Source: PALSA-911 sp963743035 (GTDB lineage Bacteria; Pseudomonadota; Alphaproteobacteria; Acetobacterales; Acetobacteraceae). Taken from it: DNA of 64,000 bases. The stretch lies in contig CAVUOB010000018.1 of NCBI GenBank assembly GCA_963743035.1, positions 806,001-870,000 on the forward strand, read 5' to 3'. The position numbers were made by a program, and so were the translations under genes. The notes beneath the pieces are model-generated. The model saw only the letters and a program-made list of their open reading frames with translations. It searched no databases and was not told the origin of the DNA. Each line of letters begins with the position of its first letter. Within the stretch, counting starts at the first letter, position 1. Below, one piece after another: positions 1-8,418 of this stretch.

Positions 1-384
1 ATCGCGCGGTCGCGTCGGACGATCTGCATGGCGCCTGGCATTTCCCCAAATCGGGTTGTTGTTCGGAAGTTCGGTCGTCTGGTGTTTCGGTCGTCTCGTT
101 TGTCGTCGGTAGCCATCGCCGGGAACCCTGCGTCGCATATCCTTTTTCAATCAGGGCGATTCGCGAGACAGAACGCCTCCAATCCAGCGGTTTCACAGTA
201 GACCGAATCTTGTCGGCTCAACAATCCACTATTTTGCTTGTCAGATAGACCGGTTGTCCGCGACAGGCGCGGCTGTCCATGCGGCAAGGCCGATGGTAGA
301 GAATCCTGGCTCAAGGTGGTCGCCCGATTAGCGGTGGGCGGCTGTGCAATGTCTGGATGATGGCGGGTCGGGAAAGGAATATCC
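1..384. other. Leading region without a convincing gene
   Basis: I see no supportable complete gene here. Reverse-strand ATGs at 41 and 29 could be the 5' end of a leftward gene running off the window (it would begin M-P-G-A-M-Q-I-V-R-R), but too little is present to identify it. A 16-bp tandem near-duplication (tcggtcgtct at 71 and again at 87) lies in the middle. The rest is presumably the promoter region of the rightward monooxygenase at 385. Confidence 0.4.
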
Positions 385-1722
385 ATGGATCGCTCGCGGC
401 AATTGCGGCTCGGCGCGTTCCTTCGGCCGGTGAGTATACATACCGGTGCCTGGCGCTATCCAGGGGCGTTCCCCGATGCGAATTTCAACTTCGCGCATTA
501 CAAGCGCTTCGCCCGCACGCTGGAACGCGGCCGGTTCGACGCGATGTTCCTGGCCGATCACCTCGCGGTGCTGAACATGCCGATGGAGGCGCTGAAGCGC
601 AGCGCGACGACCACGTCCTTCGAGCCGATGACGCTGCTCTCTGCGCTGGCCAGCGTGACCGAGCATCTGGGGCTCATCGCCACGTCGTCCACCACCTATG
701 ACGAGCCGTTCCACGTCGCGCGGCGGTTCGCCTCGCTCGATCATATCAGCGGCGGGCGGGCCGGGTGGAACCTGGTCACCACCGCCAACCCGGACGCGGC
801 GCGGAATTTTGGCCATGACGAACACATGGCGCATGGCGAGCGCTATGCCCGGGCGCGCGAGTTCTTCGATGTGGTCACCGGCCTGTGGGACAGCTGGGCG
901 GACGACGCGTTCATCCGTGACGTCGATGCCGGCGTGTATTTCGATCCCGACCGGCTGCATATGCTGAACCACCAGGGTGCGGAATTGTCGGTGCGCGGGC
1001 CGCTGAACATCGCCCGCCCGGTGCAGGGCTGGCCGGTGATCGTACAGGCGGGCTCCTCGGAGGCCGGGCGGCAGATCGCCGCCGAGACGGCGGAGGCGGT
1101 GTTCACCAGCCAGCCCACGCTGGCCGACGGCCAGCGCTTCTATGCCGACGTGAAGGACCGCATGGAAAAACTCGGCCGTCCCCGCGATCACCTGAAGATC
1201 CTGCCCGGCGTGTTCGTGGTGGTCGGCGACACGCTGGAGGAAGCGCGGCGCAAGCGGGCGCTGCTGGACAGCCTGGTGCATTACGACAGCGCCATCGCCT
1301 CGCTGTCGATCGCGCTGGGCCATGATGCCTCCGGCTTCGATCCGGATGGACCGCTGCCGGAGATCCCCGAGAGCAACGCGAGCCAGAGCGGGCGCGAACG
1401 TGCCATCGCCCTGGCCCGGCGGGAGAACCTGACCGTGCGCCAGCTGGCGCAGCGCCTCGGCGGCTATGCCGGGCTGGCGATGCTCGGCACCCCGGCGATG
1501 ATCGCCGATCAGATGGAGGAATGGCTGCTCACCGAAGGTTCGGACGGGTTCAACGTGATGTTCCCGTACCTGCCGGGCGGGCTCGACGATTTCGTCGACC
1601 AGGTGGTGCCGGAGTTGCAGCGGCGCGGGCTGTTCCGCCGGGAATACGAGGGCAGGACGCTGCGGGAGAATCTGGGCCTGCCGCGTCCGGCGAACCGGTT
1701 CTTTCCCGACCGGGCCAAGTAG
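385..1722 (+). CDS. NtaA/DmoA-type flavin-dependent monooxygenase (LLM class)
   Basis: A 445-residue protein of the bacterial luciferase-like family, in the NtaA/SnaA/DszA/DmoA branch. These TIM-barrel enzymes oxidise substrates with O2 and reduced FMN supplied by a separate reductase. The family hallmark S-G-G-R-A-G-W-N-L-V-T-T is at residues 122-133, preceded by the T-T-Y-D-E-P-F-H-V-A-R-R stretch at about 103-114. Length is normal for this branch (430-460). The ATG at 385 fits the family N-terminus, which goes straight into L-R-L-G-A-F-L. No flavin reductase is adjacent, so the substrate cannot be inferred; organosulfur or aminocarboxylate compounds are typical for the family. Confidence 0.9.
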   Translation: MDRSRQLRLGAFLRPVSIHTGAWRYPGAFPDANFNFAHYKRFARTLERGRFDAMFLADHLAVLNMPMEALKRSATTTSFEPMTLLSALASVTEHLGLIATSSTTYDEPFHVARRFASLDHISGGRAGWNLVTTANPDAARNFGHDEHMAHGERYARAREFFDVVTGLWDSWADDAFIRDVDAGVYFDPDRLHMLNHQGAELSVRGPLNIARPVQGWPVIVQAGSSEAGRQIAAETAEAVFTSQPTLADGQRFYADVKDRMEKLGRPRDHLKILPGVFVVVGDTLEEARRKRALLDSLVHYDSAIASLSIALGHDASGFDPDGPLPEIPESNASQSGRERAIALARRENLTVRQLAQRLGGYAGLAMLGTPAMIADQMEEWLLTEGSDGFNVMFPYLPGGLDDFVDQVVPELQRRGLFRREYEGRTLRENLGLPRPANRFFPDRAK

Positions 1723-1780
1723 GGGCGGACTCACTCTTTTGCACCACCCGGCCTTGAAGGGTCGGGCGCCAACCCCATTT

Positions 1781-1798
1781 ACCATCCATGTGGATGGT
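1781..1798. promoter_or_regulatory. Perfect palindrome upstream of the CopG gene, candidate operator
   Basis: The sequence accatcca-tg-tggatggt has two perfect 8-bp arms around a 2-bp centre and ends 17 bp before the CopG-family start codon. Ribbon-helix-helix proteins bind short palindromes as dimers of dimers, and many repress their own operons. This site is therefore the obvious autoregulatory operator for the gene at 1816 and perhaps for the esterase behind it. The role is inference; the palindrome is directly visible. Confidence 0.5.
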
Positions 1799-1815
1799 GC
1801 AGGGATGTTGGTCGG

Positions 1816-2235
1816 ATGGGTGAAATAATCCGCGAATTGCGGCCGAAGGGCGTAGACAGCGAGAAGATCACCATAAATCTCGGCTTCGTGGACCTCGGGC
1901 ATATCGACCTGCTGGTGCAGGACGGCTTCTACGCCAACCGGACCGACTTCATCCGCACGGCGATCCGCAACCAGATCGAGCGTCATGGCGACAGCGTCCG
2001 CAAATCGGTCACGCGCCATGCGCTGGACCTCGGGCTCAAGCGTTACAGCCGGGCGGAGCTGGAGGCGGTGCGTGACGCCGGCGAGATGCTGCGCATCAAC
2101 ATGCTCGGACTGGTCAGCATCGCCCCCGACGTCCCGCCCGAACTGGCCCGGGCGAGCATTCTATCCATCACCGTGCTCGGCGCGCTGCATGCGAGCGCGG
2201 AGGTCAAGGCCGCTCTGGCCGACCGTATTGCCTGA
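1816..2235 (+). CDS. CopG-family (ribbon-helix-helix) transcriptional regulator
   Basis: A 139-residue protein. The beta strand K-I-T-I-N-L-G at about 16-22 is followed by two helices (V-D-L-G-H-I-D-L-L-V and R-T-D-F-I-R-T-A-I-R-N-Q-I-E, to about residue 55), the classic DNA-binding ribbon-helix-helix. The remaining 80 residues are longer than in minimal CopG proteins and carry a conserved-looking hydrophobic tail (M-L-G-L-V-S-I-A-P-D-V) of unknown job. It lies 42 bp upstream of a PHB-depolymerase-type esterase, so the two are probably one operon. A perfect palindrome immediately upstream suggests autoregulation. Confidence 0.85.
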   Translation: MGEIIRELRPKGVDSEKITINLGFVDLGHIDLLVQDGFYANRTDFIRTAIRNQIERHGDSVRKSVTRHALDLGLKRYSRAELEAVRDAGEMLRINMLGLVSIAPDVPPELARASILSITVLGALHASAEVKAALADRIA

Positions 2236-2277
2236 GCCGCTTCGTTCGATTGGTCCCCATCCTGGAAAGAGGCTGAC

Positions 2278-3387
2278 ATGATCTTCCCCTCCAAGCGCGA
2301 CCTGCTTGCCGCGACCCGGCTGACGCAGACCGGCCGGCTCGGCGAGGCGACCGCCGCGCTGCAGCAGATGCTGAACGGCAAGACGGCCGGCAGGGAAACC
2401 GGCGCGGGGGTTGCGCAGCGGACGCTGGACGGCGTTGCCGGAACCTTGCGGGAATTGTTCGGCAAGCATGCCCCGGGCGTCGGCGCGCCGGCCGCGCGCC
2501 CGGCGGCTCCGGCCCGGGGGGATGAGCCCGGCCAGTTCCTGGCGCGGAATTTTGCCAATGCGGCAGGCAGCCGCCCCTACAAGCTCTATGTGCCGGCCAG
2601 CCATCGCGGCGCGGGGGCGCCGCTGGTCGTCATGCTGCATGGCTGCACCCAGTCGCCGGATGATTTCGCGGCGGGCACGCGGATGAACGCGGTGGCCGAG
2701 CAGCATGGCTGCCTGGTCGCCTATCCCGCGCAGGTCGCCAGCGCCAACAACGCCAAATGCTGGAACTGGTTCAACGTCGGGGACCAGCGGCGCGACGGCG
2801 GCGAGCCGTCGCTGATCGCGGGCATCACGCGCCAGGTCATGGACGAGTATGCGGTCGACGGCCGGCGGGTCTATGTCGCGGGCATGTCGGCCGGCGGCGC
2901 GGCGGCGGCGATCATGGCCGACGCCTATCCCGATCTGTATGCCGCGATCGGCGTTCATTCGGGCATCGCCTGCGGCGCCGCGAGCGACCTGCCATCCGCC
3001 CTGGCGGTGATGCGCCATGGCGGCCGCGTTGCCGGCAATGCCGGCACGGACACGCCGGCCCGGCCGGTGCCGGCGATTGTGTTTCATGGCACGCTCGACC
3101 GTGTGGTGCATCCGAGCAACGCCGACGCGGTCATCGCCCAGTTGCTGAGCGCCACGCCGATCGTGACGTCGGTGCAGGAGGATCGCGTCCCCGACGGCCA
3201 CGCCTATCGCCGGATCCTGCATGCGGACGCGACGGGGAACACGGTCCTGGAGCAATGGGTCGTCGAAGGCGGCGGCCATACCTGGTCGGGTGGCAGCGAG
3301 GCGGGGTCCTACACTGATCCGCTCGGGCCCGATGCGTCGCGCGAGATGCTCCGGTTCTTCCTGCAGCACCGGCACCCGGACCGCTGA
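2278..3387 (+). CDS. PHB depolymerase family esterase (type 1 catalytic domain)
   Basis: A 369-residue alpha/beta-hydrolase of the LpqC/PHB-depolymerase esterase group. These enzymes cleave ester bonds in short-chain polyhydroxyalkanoates, or act as feruloyl-esterase-like enzymes. The oxyanion-hole motif H-G-C-T-Q is at 121-125, the lipase box G-M-S-A-G-G has nucleophile Ser204, and the likely acid and base are Asp274 (G-T-L-D) and His334 (G-G-G-H-T-W). No signal peptide is visible. About 85 N-terminal residues are a low-complexity Ala/Arg-rich extension common in this group, so the protein may be intracellular. The start has a good ribosome site (aaagagg). It is likely co-transcribed with the CopG gene. 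Confidence 0.88.
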   Translation: MIFPSKRDLLAATRLTQTGRLGEATAALQQMLNGKTAGRETGAGVAQRTLDGVAGTLRELFGKHAPGVGAPAARPAAPARGDEPGQFLARNFANAAGSRPYKLYVPASHRGAGAPLVVMLHGCTQSPDDFAAGTRMNAVAEQHGCLVAYPAQVASANNAKCWNWFNVGDQRRDGGEPSLIAGITRQVMDEYAVDGRRVYVAGMSAGGAAAAIMADAYPDLYAAIGVHSGIACGAASDLPSALAVMRHGGRVAGNAGTDTPARPVPAIVFHGTLDRVVHPSNADAVIAQLLSATPIVTSVQEDRVPDGHAYRRILHADATGNTVLEQWVVEGGGHTWSGGSEAGSYTDPLGPDASREMLRFFLQHRHPDR

Positions 3388-3527
3388 GCCGGGCCGAGGC
3401 CCATCCTTGAACCCACCCGGGCCTGAACGCATATCAGGGGCGACGGAGTTGACGTGGCGTGGAGCCGCGCGACGTACCTAAGATGCGTTTCGCGCGCATC
3501 CCGTCCGTGCGTTGCTCCCGGAATATC

Positions 3528-4340
3528 ATGACGCAACCTTCTGCCTCTGGCTTCGCTACCGGCGACCTTGGGAACCGGTTTCAGACGATCCAAGACGATC
3601 TGCGGAAGACGGGCTTCGCCCTCGCGGAACGGGAAGTGATGCGCCCGCTACTTGGCGATGCCGGGTTGCGCGACTGGGACAGCTTCGCGCGAAGCTGGAA
3701 CGACCTGGGGCCGGATGTCTACATGGCCGATGGCGGGCGCTACCGGAAGCGCCGCCATGCCGTGTTCGCGGTCTCCGCCGACGGCATCCACCGCCAGCCG
3801 CCGCAGCCGCATTATCAGAGCCGCGACTACAATCCGCTGAACGGCGGCGTGCAGCGCTGGTTCGCGCCGATCGTCGTGGACGACGGCGAGGGCAGCGCGC
3901 TGCACGCGATCCTGCGCCTGTGCCGGGACATGTTCGACGGGCTGACCGCCAATGCCGGTGTGGATGCTGGCGACCCGGGTCGGGCGCCATGGCATGTGGA
4001 GGTGCACCAGTTCCGGATCGAGGCGCGTGCCGGCCAGCCCGGCCAGCCGACGCCGGAGGGCATGCACCGGGACGGCGTGGACTGGGTCCTGGTGCTGCTG
4101 GTCGGCCGGCAGAACGTGGCCAGCGGGGAAACGCGCATCGCCGACCTGCCGGGCAATCCGCTTGGCAGCTTCACGCTGACCGATCCGATGGATGCCGCCT
4201 GGGTCGACGACAACCGGGTGAAGCACGGCGTGACCGCGATCGAGCCGCTGGACCCGACGCAGCCGGCCTATCGGGACGTGCTGGTGGTTACCTTCCGCAT
4301 CGGAACATCGGCGAGCGCCCAATCGGGGAGTGGGGTGTGA
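3528..4340 (+). CDS. 2OG-Fe(II) dioxygenase family protein
   Basis: A 270-residue protein of the 2OG-Fe dioxygenase family that includes bacterial free-amino-acid hydroxylases (IDO-like). Metal ligands visible are H180-x-D182 (G-M-H-R-D-G-V-D-W) and distal His233 (V-K-H-G-V-T). Arg249 is a candidate 2-oxoglutarate-binding residue. I chose the ATG at 3528 because the upstream extension to 3459 is Arg/Cys-rich and unlike the family, while M-T-Q-P-S fits a normal start. No neighbour indicates the substrate. An amino acid such as leucine or isoleucine is possible by family analogy only. Confidence 0.82.
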   Translation: MTQPSASGFATGDLGNRFQTIQDDLRKTGFALAEREVMRPLLGDAGLRDWDSFARSWNDLGPDVYMADGGRYRKRRHAVFAVSADGIHRQPPQPHYQSRDYNPLNGGVQRWFAPIVVDDGEGSALHAILRLCRDMFDGLTANAGVDAGDPGRAPWHVEVHQFRIEARAGQPGQPTPEGMHRDGVDWVLVLLVGRQNVASGETRIADLPGNPLGSFTLTDPMDAAWVDDNRVKHGVTAIEPLDPTQPAYRDVLVVTFRIGTSASAQSGSGV

Positions 4341-4480
4341 GCCAGATCATATCCGTTGGATGGAGCCGGGTGCAGGGATGCAAGCAGGATCGCGGGCGTG
4401 CCTTCGTCCTGACATCATCCGGTCGGATTTACGACAGGTTGAAACTCGATAAACGGTTTGGGGCGTAGGAGGCCCATTCG

Positions 4481-4675
4481 ATGCGGACGACAAGGGATAC
4501 GTCGAAGGACGGTCTGCGTCAGACAGGATATGCGATCACGGTCATGATCGCGCTGCTGGCGGTGTTCTGCCTGTTGACCGGCGACCAATGGGCGGCCGGA
4601 ACCCTGGCGTTGACCGCGGTCGTCTCGATCGCCGCCATGGAATTTTTGCGCAGGGCGACCTCGCGCAGGCTTTGA
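4481..4675 (+). CDS. Small hypothetical membrane protein
   Basis: A 64-residue protein with two predicted membrane segments, about 18-34 (A-I-T-V-M-I-A-L-L-A-V-F) and 38-56 (A-A-G-T-L-A-L-T-A-V-V-S-I). The N-terminus is polar and charged and the C-terminus basic (F-L-R-R-A-T-S-R-R-L). A strong aggagg ribosome site stands 9 bp before the ATG, which is the main reason to believe it. I do not recognise the family and the neighbours give no function. Confidence 0.6.
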   Translation: MRTTRDTSKDGLRQTGYAITVMIALLAVFCLLTGDQWAAGTLALTAVVSIAAMEFLRRATSRRL

Positions 4676-4749
4676 CGGCATTCCCCGGGGAATGCCCCCA
4701 TAGTATCGGCCGAGGTGACGGGCCAGGGTTCCTGCCTGGCCCGGTGATC

Positions 4750-5385
4750 TCAGTTGCCGCGCGGTGGGTTTTTGCCGCGCCCCGCGTTCTTTGATGCGTC
4801 TTTCTCCCGCTGGGCGGCCCAGAATTCGTGGATGCCGATCACCGCGTCCGGAATCAGGTCGGGCCCGTCCTCGAGCAGTTGCTCGACCTCTTCCTGCGTC
4901 AATTCCCCGCCCTCGACCGCCAGTTCGTCCAAATCCGATCCCAGCATCAGGATCGCCGCGAACAGGCCGCCGGCTTCGGGGTCCTCGGTCAGCTTTTCCC
5001 AGGCCTCCGGGCGAAGCCGCACCGCTTCCAGGAACCCTGCGGCCCAGTCGGTGACAATCGGCTCCTCGTCCTCGCCGGCCCAGAACACCGGCTCGAAGCT
5101 GTCGGGGTCGGTGGCGAGGCTGCTCAGGATTTCGTTGTAGCGGGCCATGATGATGGAAAGGATGGCCTGGGCCTCCTCCACCGTTTCGAACGCCGGCTCG
5201 CCGTCGCCCCAGATCACCGGCATCCAGTCACTGGGCTTGATGAGCTCCGGGCCGATGGCGATGGCAGTCAGGAAGCCGTCGAGGTCGGAGAGGCCCATGC
5301 AGTCACCGGGCGCGCGGTCGGAACTGAGGAAGGCATCGAGCGGGTCGAGATCGACCGGCTCGGTCGGTGGGGTGGTGTTGGCCAT
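4750..5385 (-). CDS. UPF0149 (YecA/YgfB) family protein
   Basis: A 211-residue acidic protein of the UPF0149/YecA-like family. The N-terminal landmark D-L-D-G-F-L-T-A-I-A-I-G-P is at about 34-46, followed by helical acidic stretches. The usual C-terminal SEC-C zinc motif is absent; the tail is instead a short basic stretch ending P-P-R-G-N. Family function is poorly defined. Its start is only 31 bp from the divergent methyltransferase at 5417, so the two promoters must overlap the neighbouring coding or leader sequence. Confidence 0.85.
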   Translation of the reverse strand: MANTTPPTEPVDLDPLDAFLSSDRAPGDCMGLSDLDGFLTAIAIGPELIKPSDWMPVIWGDGEPAFETVEEAQAILSIIMARYNEILSSLATDPDSFEPVFWAGEDEEPIVTDWAAGFLEAVRLRPEAWEKLTEDPEAGGLFAAILMLGSDLDELAVEGGELTQEEVEQLLEDGPDLIPDAVIGIHEFWAAQREKDASKNAGRGKNPPRGN

Positions 5386-5416
5386 GGCGTGGTGCTTTTC
5401 AGGTTAGGGGAGGAGA

Positions 5417-6124
5417 ATGCCACAAGAGCCGGCGTCCCCCAAACGGCGCCGGCGATCCGACGGAGATAGATCCGCGATGCCCGATCTGCCCAAAGGCGAC
5501 CTGCCCGAACTGCCCGCCCACGCCTTCGAGAAGGAGGATCCGGCGTCGGATGGGGAGTTCTACGCTTTCCCACGCCTGGTCACGCATATCGACGATGCCG
5601 CGATCGCCGCGGTGACCGCGCTGTACCGGCAGGTGCTGCCGCCCGGCGGGGCCATCCTGGACCTCATGGGTAGCTGGGTCAGCCATCTGCCGGGCGATGT
5701 CGCCTATCGCCAGGTGATCGGACACGGCATGAACACCGAGGAACTGGCGGCCAATCCGATGCTGTCCGGGTATTTCGTGCAGGACCTGAACGAGAACTCT
5801 GTGCTGCCGCTGGAAACGGCGAGCGTGGACGGCGTCACGGTCTGCGTGTCCGTCCAGTATCTGCAGCGTCCCGTCGCGGTGTTTCGCGAAGTGCTGCGTG
5901 TGCTGGCGCCGGGCGGGGTCGTGGCGGTCACGTTCTCCAACCGCTGCTTCCCGACCAAGGCTGTGGCGATCTGGCAGGCGCTGCGCGGTCCACAGCAATG
6001 CCAGCTGGTCGCGCTGTATCTGCGCCGGGCCGGATTTGCCGCGGTGGAAACCCGGGAACTGCTCCCCGGGCACGACACCGATCCGCTTTGGGCGGTGCTG
6101 GGCCGTGCTGGGAAGGCCGATTAG
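5417..6124 (+). CDS. SAM-dependent methyltransferase (class I)
   Basis: A 235-residue protein. Residues about 70-85 (G-G-A-I-L-D-L-M-G-S-W-V-S) correspond to the SAM-binding motif I of class I methyltransferases, although the usual G-x-G-x-G is degenerate (L-D-L-M-G-S-W). Motif IV-like V-D-G-V-T-V-C-V-S-V-Q-Y-L and L-A-P-G-G-V-V-A-V-T-F-S-N-R follow, the latter typical of UbiE/Methyltransf_11 members. A very strong ribosome site (ggggagga) precedes the ATG at 5417; an internal ATG at 5477 is the alternative. The substrate is unknown. Confidence 0.8.
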   Translation: MPQEPASPKRRRRSDGDRSAMPDLPKGDLPELPAHAFEKEDPASDGEFYAFPRLVTHIDDAAIAAVTALYRQVLPPGGAILDLMGSWVSHLPGDVAYRQVIGHGMNTEELAANPMLSGYFVQDLNENSVLPLETASVDGVTVCVSVQYLQRPVAVFREVLRVLAPGGVVAVTFSNRCFPTKAVAIWQALRGPQQCQLVALYLRRAGFAAVETRELLPGHDTDPLWAVLGRAGKAD

Positions 6125-6151
6125 TTTATGTCCGTTCAGTTTATGTCCGCG
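6123..6151. repeat. 15-bp tandem duplication
   Basis: agtttatgtccgttc is followed directly by agtttatgtccgcg (period 15). It spans the convergent ends of the methyltransferase and the DUF2237 gene, so the last codons of the latter lie in the second copy. Confidence 0.6.
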
Positions 6152-6537
6152 GCGTGCGCCTTCAGATCATCCAGGCCGCAATAATCCAGCGCCGAGGCTT
6201 CGGTTGCCTGCAGCACCACCTGCGGCGCGGCGCCGGCTTCCAGGGCTTCCTGCCAGCGCGGCGCGCAGAGGCACCAGCGGTCCCCCGGTTTCAGGCCGGG
6301 GAAGCCGTATTGCGTCAGCGGCGTGCTGAGGTCATTGCCGCGGGAACGGCTGAACGCCAGGAAGCCGACGGTCATCACCGCGCAGACGGTGTGGCTGCCG
6401 ATATCCTCCGGCCCGGTCGCGCAGCAGCCGTCGCGGAAGAAGCCGGTGACCGGCTGGATCGAGCAGGGCTGCAAAATGCCGCCCAGCACGTTCAGGCCGG
6501 TGCGCCGTCTGCCGCCGCCGCTGCTGTCCAAGGGCAT
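6136..6537 (-). CDS. DUF2237 family protein
   Basis: A 133-residue protein of the DUF2237 family. Hallmarks are N-V-L-G-G-x-L-Q-P-C near 16-25, F-F-R-D-G-C-C at about 33-39, H-T-V-C-A-V-M-T at about 49-56, and P-G-D-R-W-C-L-C-A-x-R-W-x-E-A at about 84-98. The conserved cysteines suggest metal or redox chemistry, but no function is established. It is last in a leftward run, with 28 bp to the dienelactone hydrolase upstream. Confidence 0.9.
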   Translation of the reverse strand: MPLDSSGGGRRRTGLNVLGGILQPCSIQPVTGFFRDGCCATGPEDIGSHTVCAVMTVGFLAFSRSRGNDLSTPLTQYGFPGLKPGDRWCLCAPRWQEALEAGAAPQVVLQATEASALDYCGLDDLKAHAADIN

Positions 6538-6565
6538 GGTCCTGCTCCGCTGATGGGCGATGGTT

Positions 6566-7306
6566 TCAACCGAGGCGGCGGCGATACAGCGCGATCAGCC
6601 GCTCCCAATGCCGCTCCGCGGCGGGCTTATCGTAGCACCAGCGCTGCGGGAAGGCGAAGCCGTGATGCACGCCGGGCTGGATTTCCAGCTCGCCGGCCGC
6701 ACCCGAAGCCTTGAACAGGCCAAGCAACTGCTCGACCATCGGCAGCGGCGCCAGCTCGTCGTGCTCGGCGCAGGAGATGTAGAGCTCGCCTTTGACCTTG
6801 CCGAAGGACAGATGCGGGCTTTCCTCGTTCTCGCTGACCAGCCAGGTGCCGTAGAACGACGCCGCAGCGGCGACGCGGTCGGGGTAACGCGCGGCGGCGG
6901 CCAGCGCGTAGGGGCCGCTCATGCAGTAGCCATGCGCGCCGACCGGGCCTGGCTTCACCTCGGGCCGGGCGTCGACATAGGCGATCATCGTGCCGACATC
7001 CTCCATCACCGGCGGGATGGTCATCCTGGTGCGGACGGCGCGCATGCGTTGCTGCTCGGCGCTGCCTTTTTCCAGCACGTCGGGACCGTAGATCGTGTCG
7101 CGGCCGGCGCGGTAGTACAGGTTCGGCAGCAGCACGAAGTAGCCGACCGTGGCCAGTCGGCGGGCCATGTCGCGCAGTTCCTCGCGGATGCCGGGCGCGT
7201 CCATCAGCAGGAACACGGCCGGATGGGGGGCGTTGCGGTCCGGGCGGACGATGAAGGTCTCCATCGCGCCGTCCCGCGTGGCGATGTCCAGCGTTTCCTC
7301 GATCAT
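6566..7306 (-). CDS. Dienelactone hydrolase family protein
   Basis: A 246-residue alpha/beta hydrolase. The nucleophile elbow is G-Y-C-M-S-G with Cys128 where dienelactone hydrolase has its catalytic Cys. The likely acid is Asp183 (E-H-D-E-L) and the base His215 (V-H-H-G-F). True dienelactone hydrolases convert dienelactones to maleylacetate in chloroaromatic breakdown, but most family members have unknown esters as substrate. It lies 88 bp downstream of an LLM oxidoreductase on the same strand. No other aromatic ring-cleavage genes are present, so a catabolic role is only possible. Confidence 0.88.
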   Translation of the reverse strand: MIEETLDIATRDGAMETFIVRPDRNAPHPAVFLLMDAPGIREELRDMARRLATVGYFVLLPNLYYRAGRDTIYGPDVLEKGSAEQQRMRAVRTRMTIPPVMEDVGTMIAYVDARPEVKPGPVGAHGYCMSGPYALAAAARYPDRVAAAASFYGTWLVSENEESPHLSFGKVKGELYISCAEHDELAPLPMVEQLLGLFKASGAAGELEIQPGVHHGFAFPQRWCYDKPAAERHWERLIALYRRRLG

Positions 7307-7394
7307 CGGGCGTTCCTCTCTTGCGTCTCGTATGGCGCGTTTCGCTTGCGCCCATTAGGCGGTGGTTCCTAGCGCCGGCTCAAGCCCCCGGCAT

Positions 7395-8333
7395 TCAGCG
7401 TTTCAGATCGCCGCCGATGCCAGCCAGTAGGTCGAGCTGGCGTTCATGCTCGCCGGCGAAACGGAGGCAGAAATGATCGGCGCCGGCGGCGGCGAAGGCA
7501 GCGAGCCATTCGCGCGCGCCGGCCAGCGAGCCGGCGAAGCAGGCCTGGCGGCGGCGCATCAGCTCCGCTGGCTGGCCGTAATAGTGCAGCAGGAACTGGT
7601 CGATGCGCGCGTCCGCACGCGCCTGGTTGTCGTCGATCGCCAGCGTGACATAGGCGGCGCCGGTGAGACCTCCTGGGTCACGGCCGGCAGTGCGTGCCGC
7701 TTCCTGCATCGCTTTCCAGGTCTGCGCATATTCCGCCGGGCTCGGCCCGTTCGGGAACCAGCCATCAAAATGCTTGCCGACGCGTTCGATCGCCGCCGCG
7801 GCAGAGCCGGCGACCCAAATCGGCGGGCCGCCCTTGCGATATGGCACCGGTCCGAGCACGGCGTCCCGCATCTTCCAGCGGCCGTCCCAGGTGACCGGCT
7901 CGCCGGTCCATAAGGCGCGGCACAGCCGCAGGCCTTCCATCATGCGGCCCAGGCGCTTCTCCCAGGGCACGCCGCAGGCCTCGAATTCGGCGCGGATATT
8001 GGCAACGTCGCTGGCGATGCCGACGCCGAGGATCACGCGGCCATCGGAGACCTGATCCAGCGTGGCCACCTGGTGCGCCAGCAGCACCGGATTGCGCAAT
8101 GCCGGCAGCAGCACCGCGGTGCCCAGCGCCGCGCGCCGCGTGCGCCCGGCGACGGCGCCGAGCAGCGTGATCGCGTCATGGCGCGGGCGCGCGGTAACGC
8201 TGTCGCCGACCCAGATGGAATCGTAGCCGAGCCCCTCTGCGCGTTCCGCCAGCCCCAGCAACGGCGCCGCCTGCGGCCGACCTTCCATGATGCTTTCGCG
8301 CGTCGGCAGCAGATATCCGATGCGAGGGGCCAT
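7395..8333 (-). CDS. LLM class flavin-dependent oxidoreductase
   Basis: A 312-residue luciferase-like monooxygenase of the F420/FMN-binding LLM group. It begins G-Y-L-L-P-T-R-E-S and contains the D-S-I-W-V-G-D-S-V strand at about 38-46, L-G-T-A-V-L-L-P-A-L-R-N-P at about 71-83 and the typical D-Q-V-S-D-G-R-V-I-L-G-V-G at about 94-106. It differs in subfamily from the 445-residue enzyme at 385. Neighbours are dienelactone hydrolase downstream and glutaminase upstream. Cofactor and substrate cannot be deduced. Confidence 0.88.
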   Translation of the reverse strand: MAPRIGYLLPTRESIMEGRPQAAPLLGLAERAEGLGYDSIWVGDSVTARPRHDAITLLGAVAGRTRRAALGTAVLLPALRNPVLLAHQVATLDQVSDGRVILGVGIASDVANIRAEFEACGVPWEKRLGRMMEGLRLCRALWTGEPVTWDGRWKMRDAVLGPVPYRKGGPPIWVAGSAAAAIERVGKHFDGWFPNGPSPAEYAQTWKAMQEAARTAGRDPGGLTGAAYVTLAIDDNQARADARIDQFLLHYYGQPAELMRRRQACFAGSLAGAREWLAAFAAAGADHFCLRFAGEHERQLDLLAGIGGDLKR

Positions 8334-8418
8334 GCGTTTTCTCCCGATGTTGTTCTGTTTCCCCGGGTATCAGGGCATGGCGCGGCGCGATAGTCCCGGC
8401 CCTTCCGCCCGCTATTCT

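Noticed and set aside
328..2019. 563-codon open frame on the minus strand
   Set aside because: Antisense of the monooxygenase and CopG genes, which have clear family motifs.
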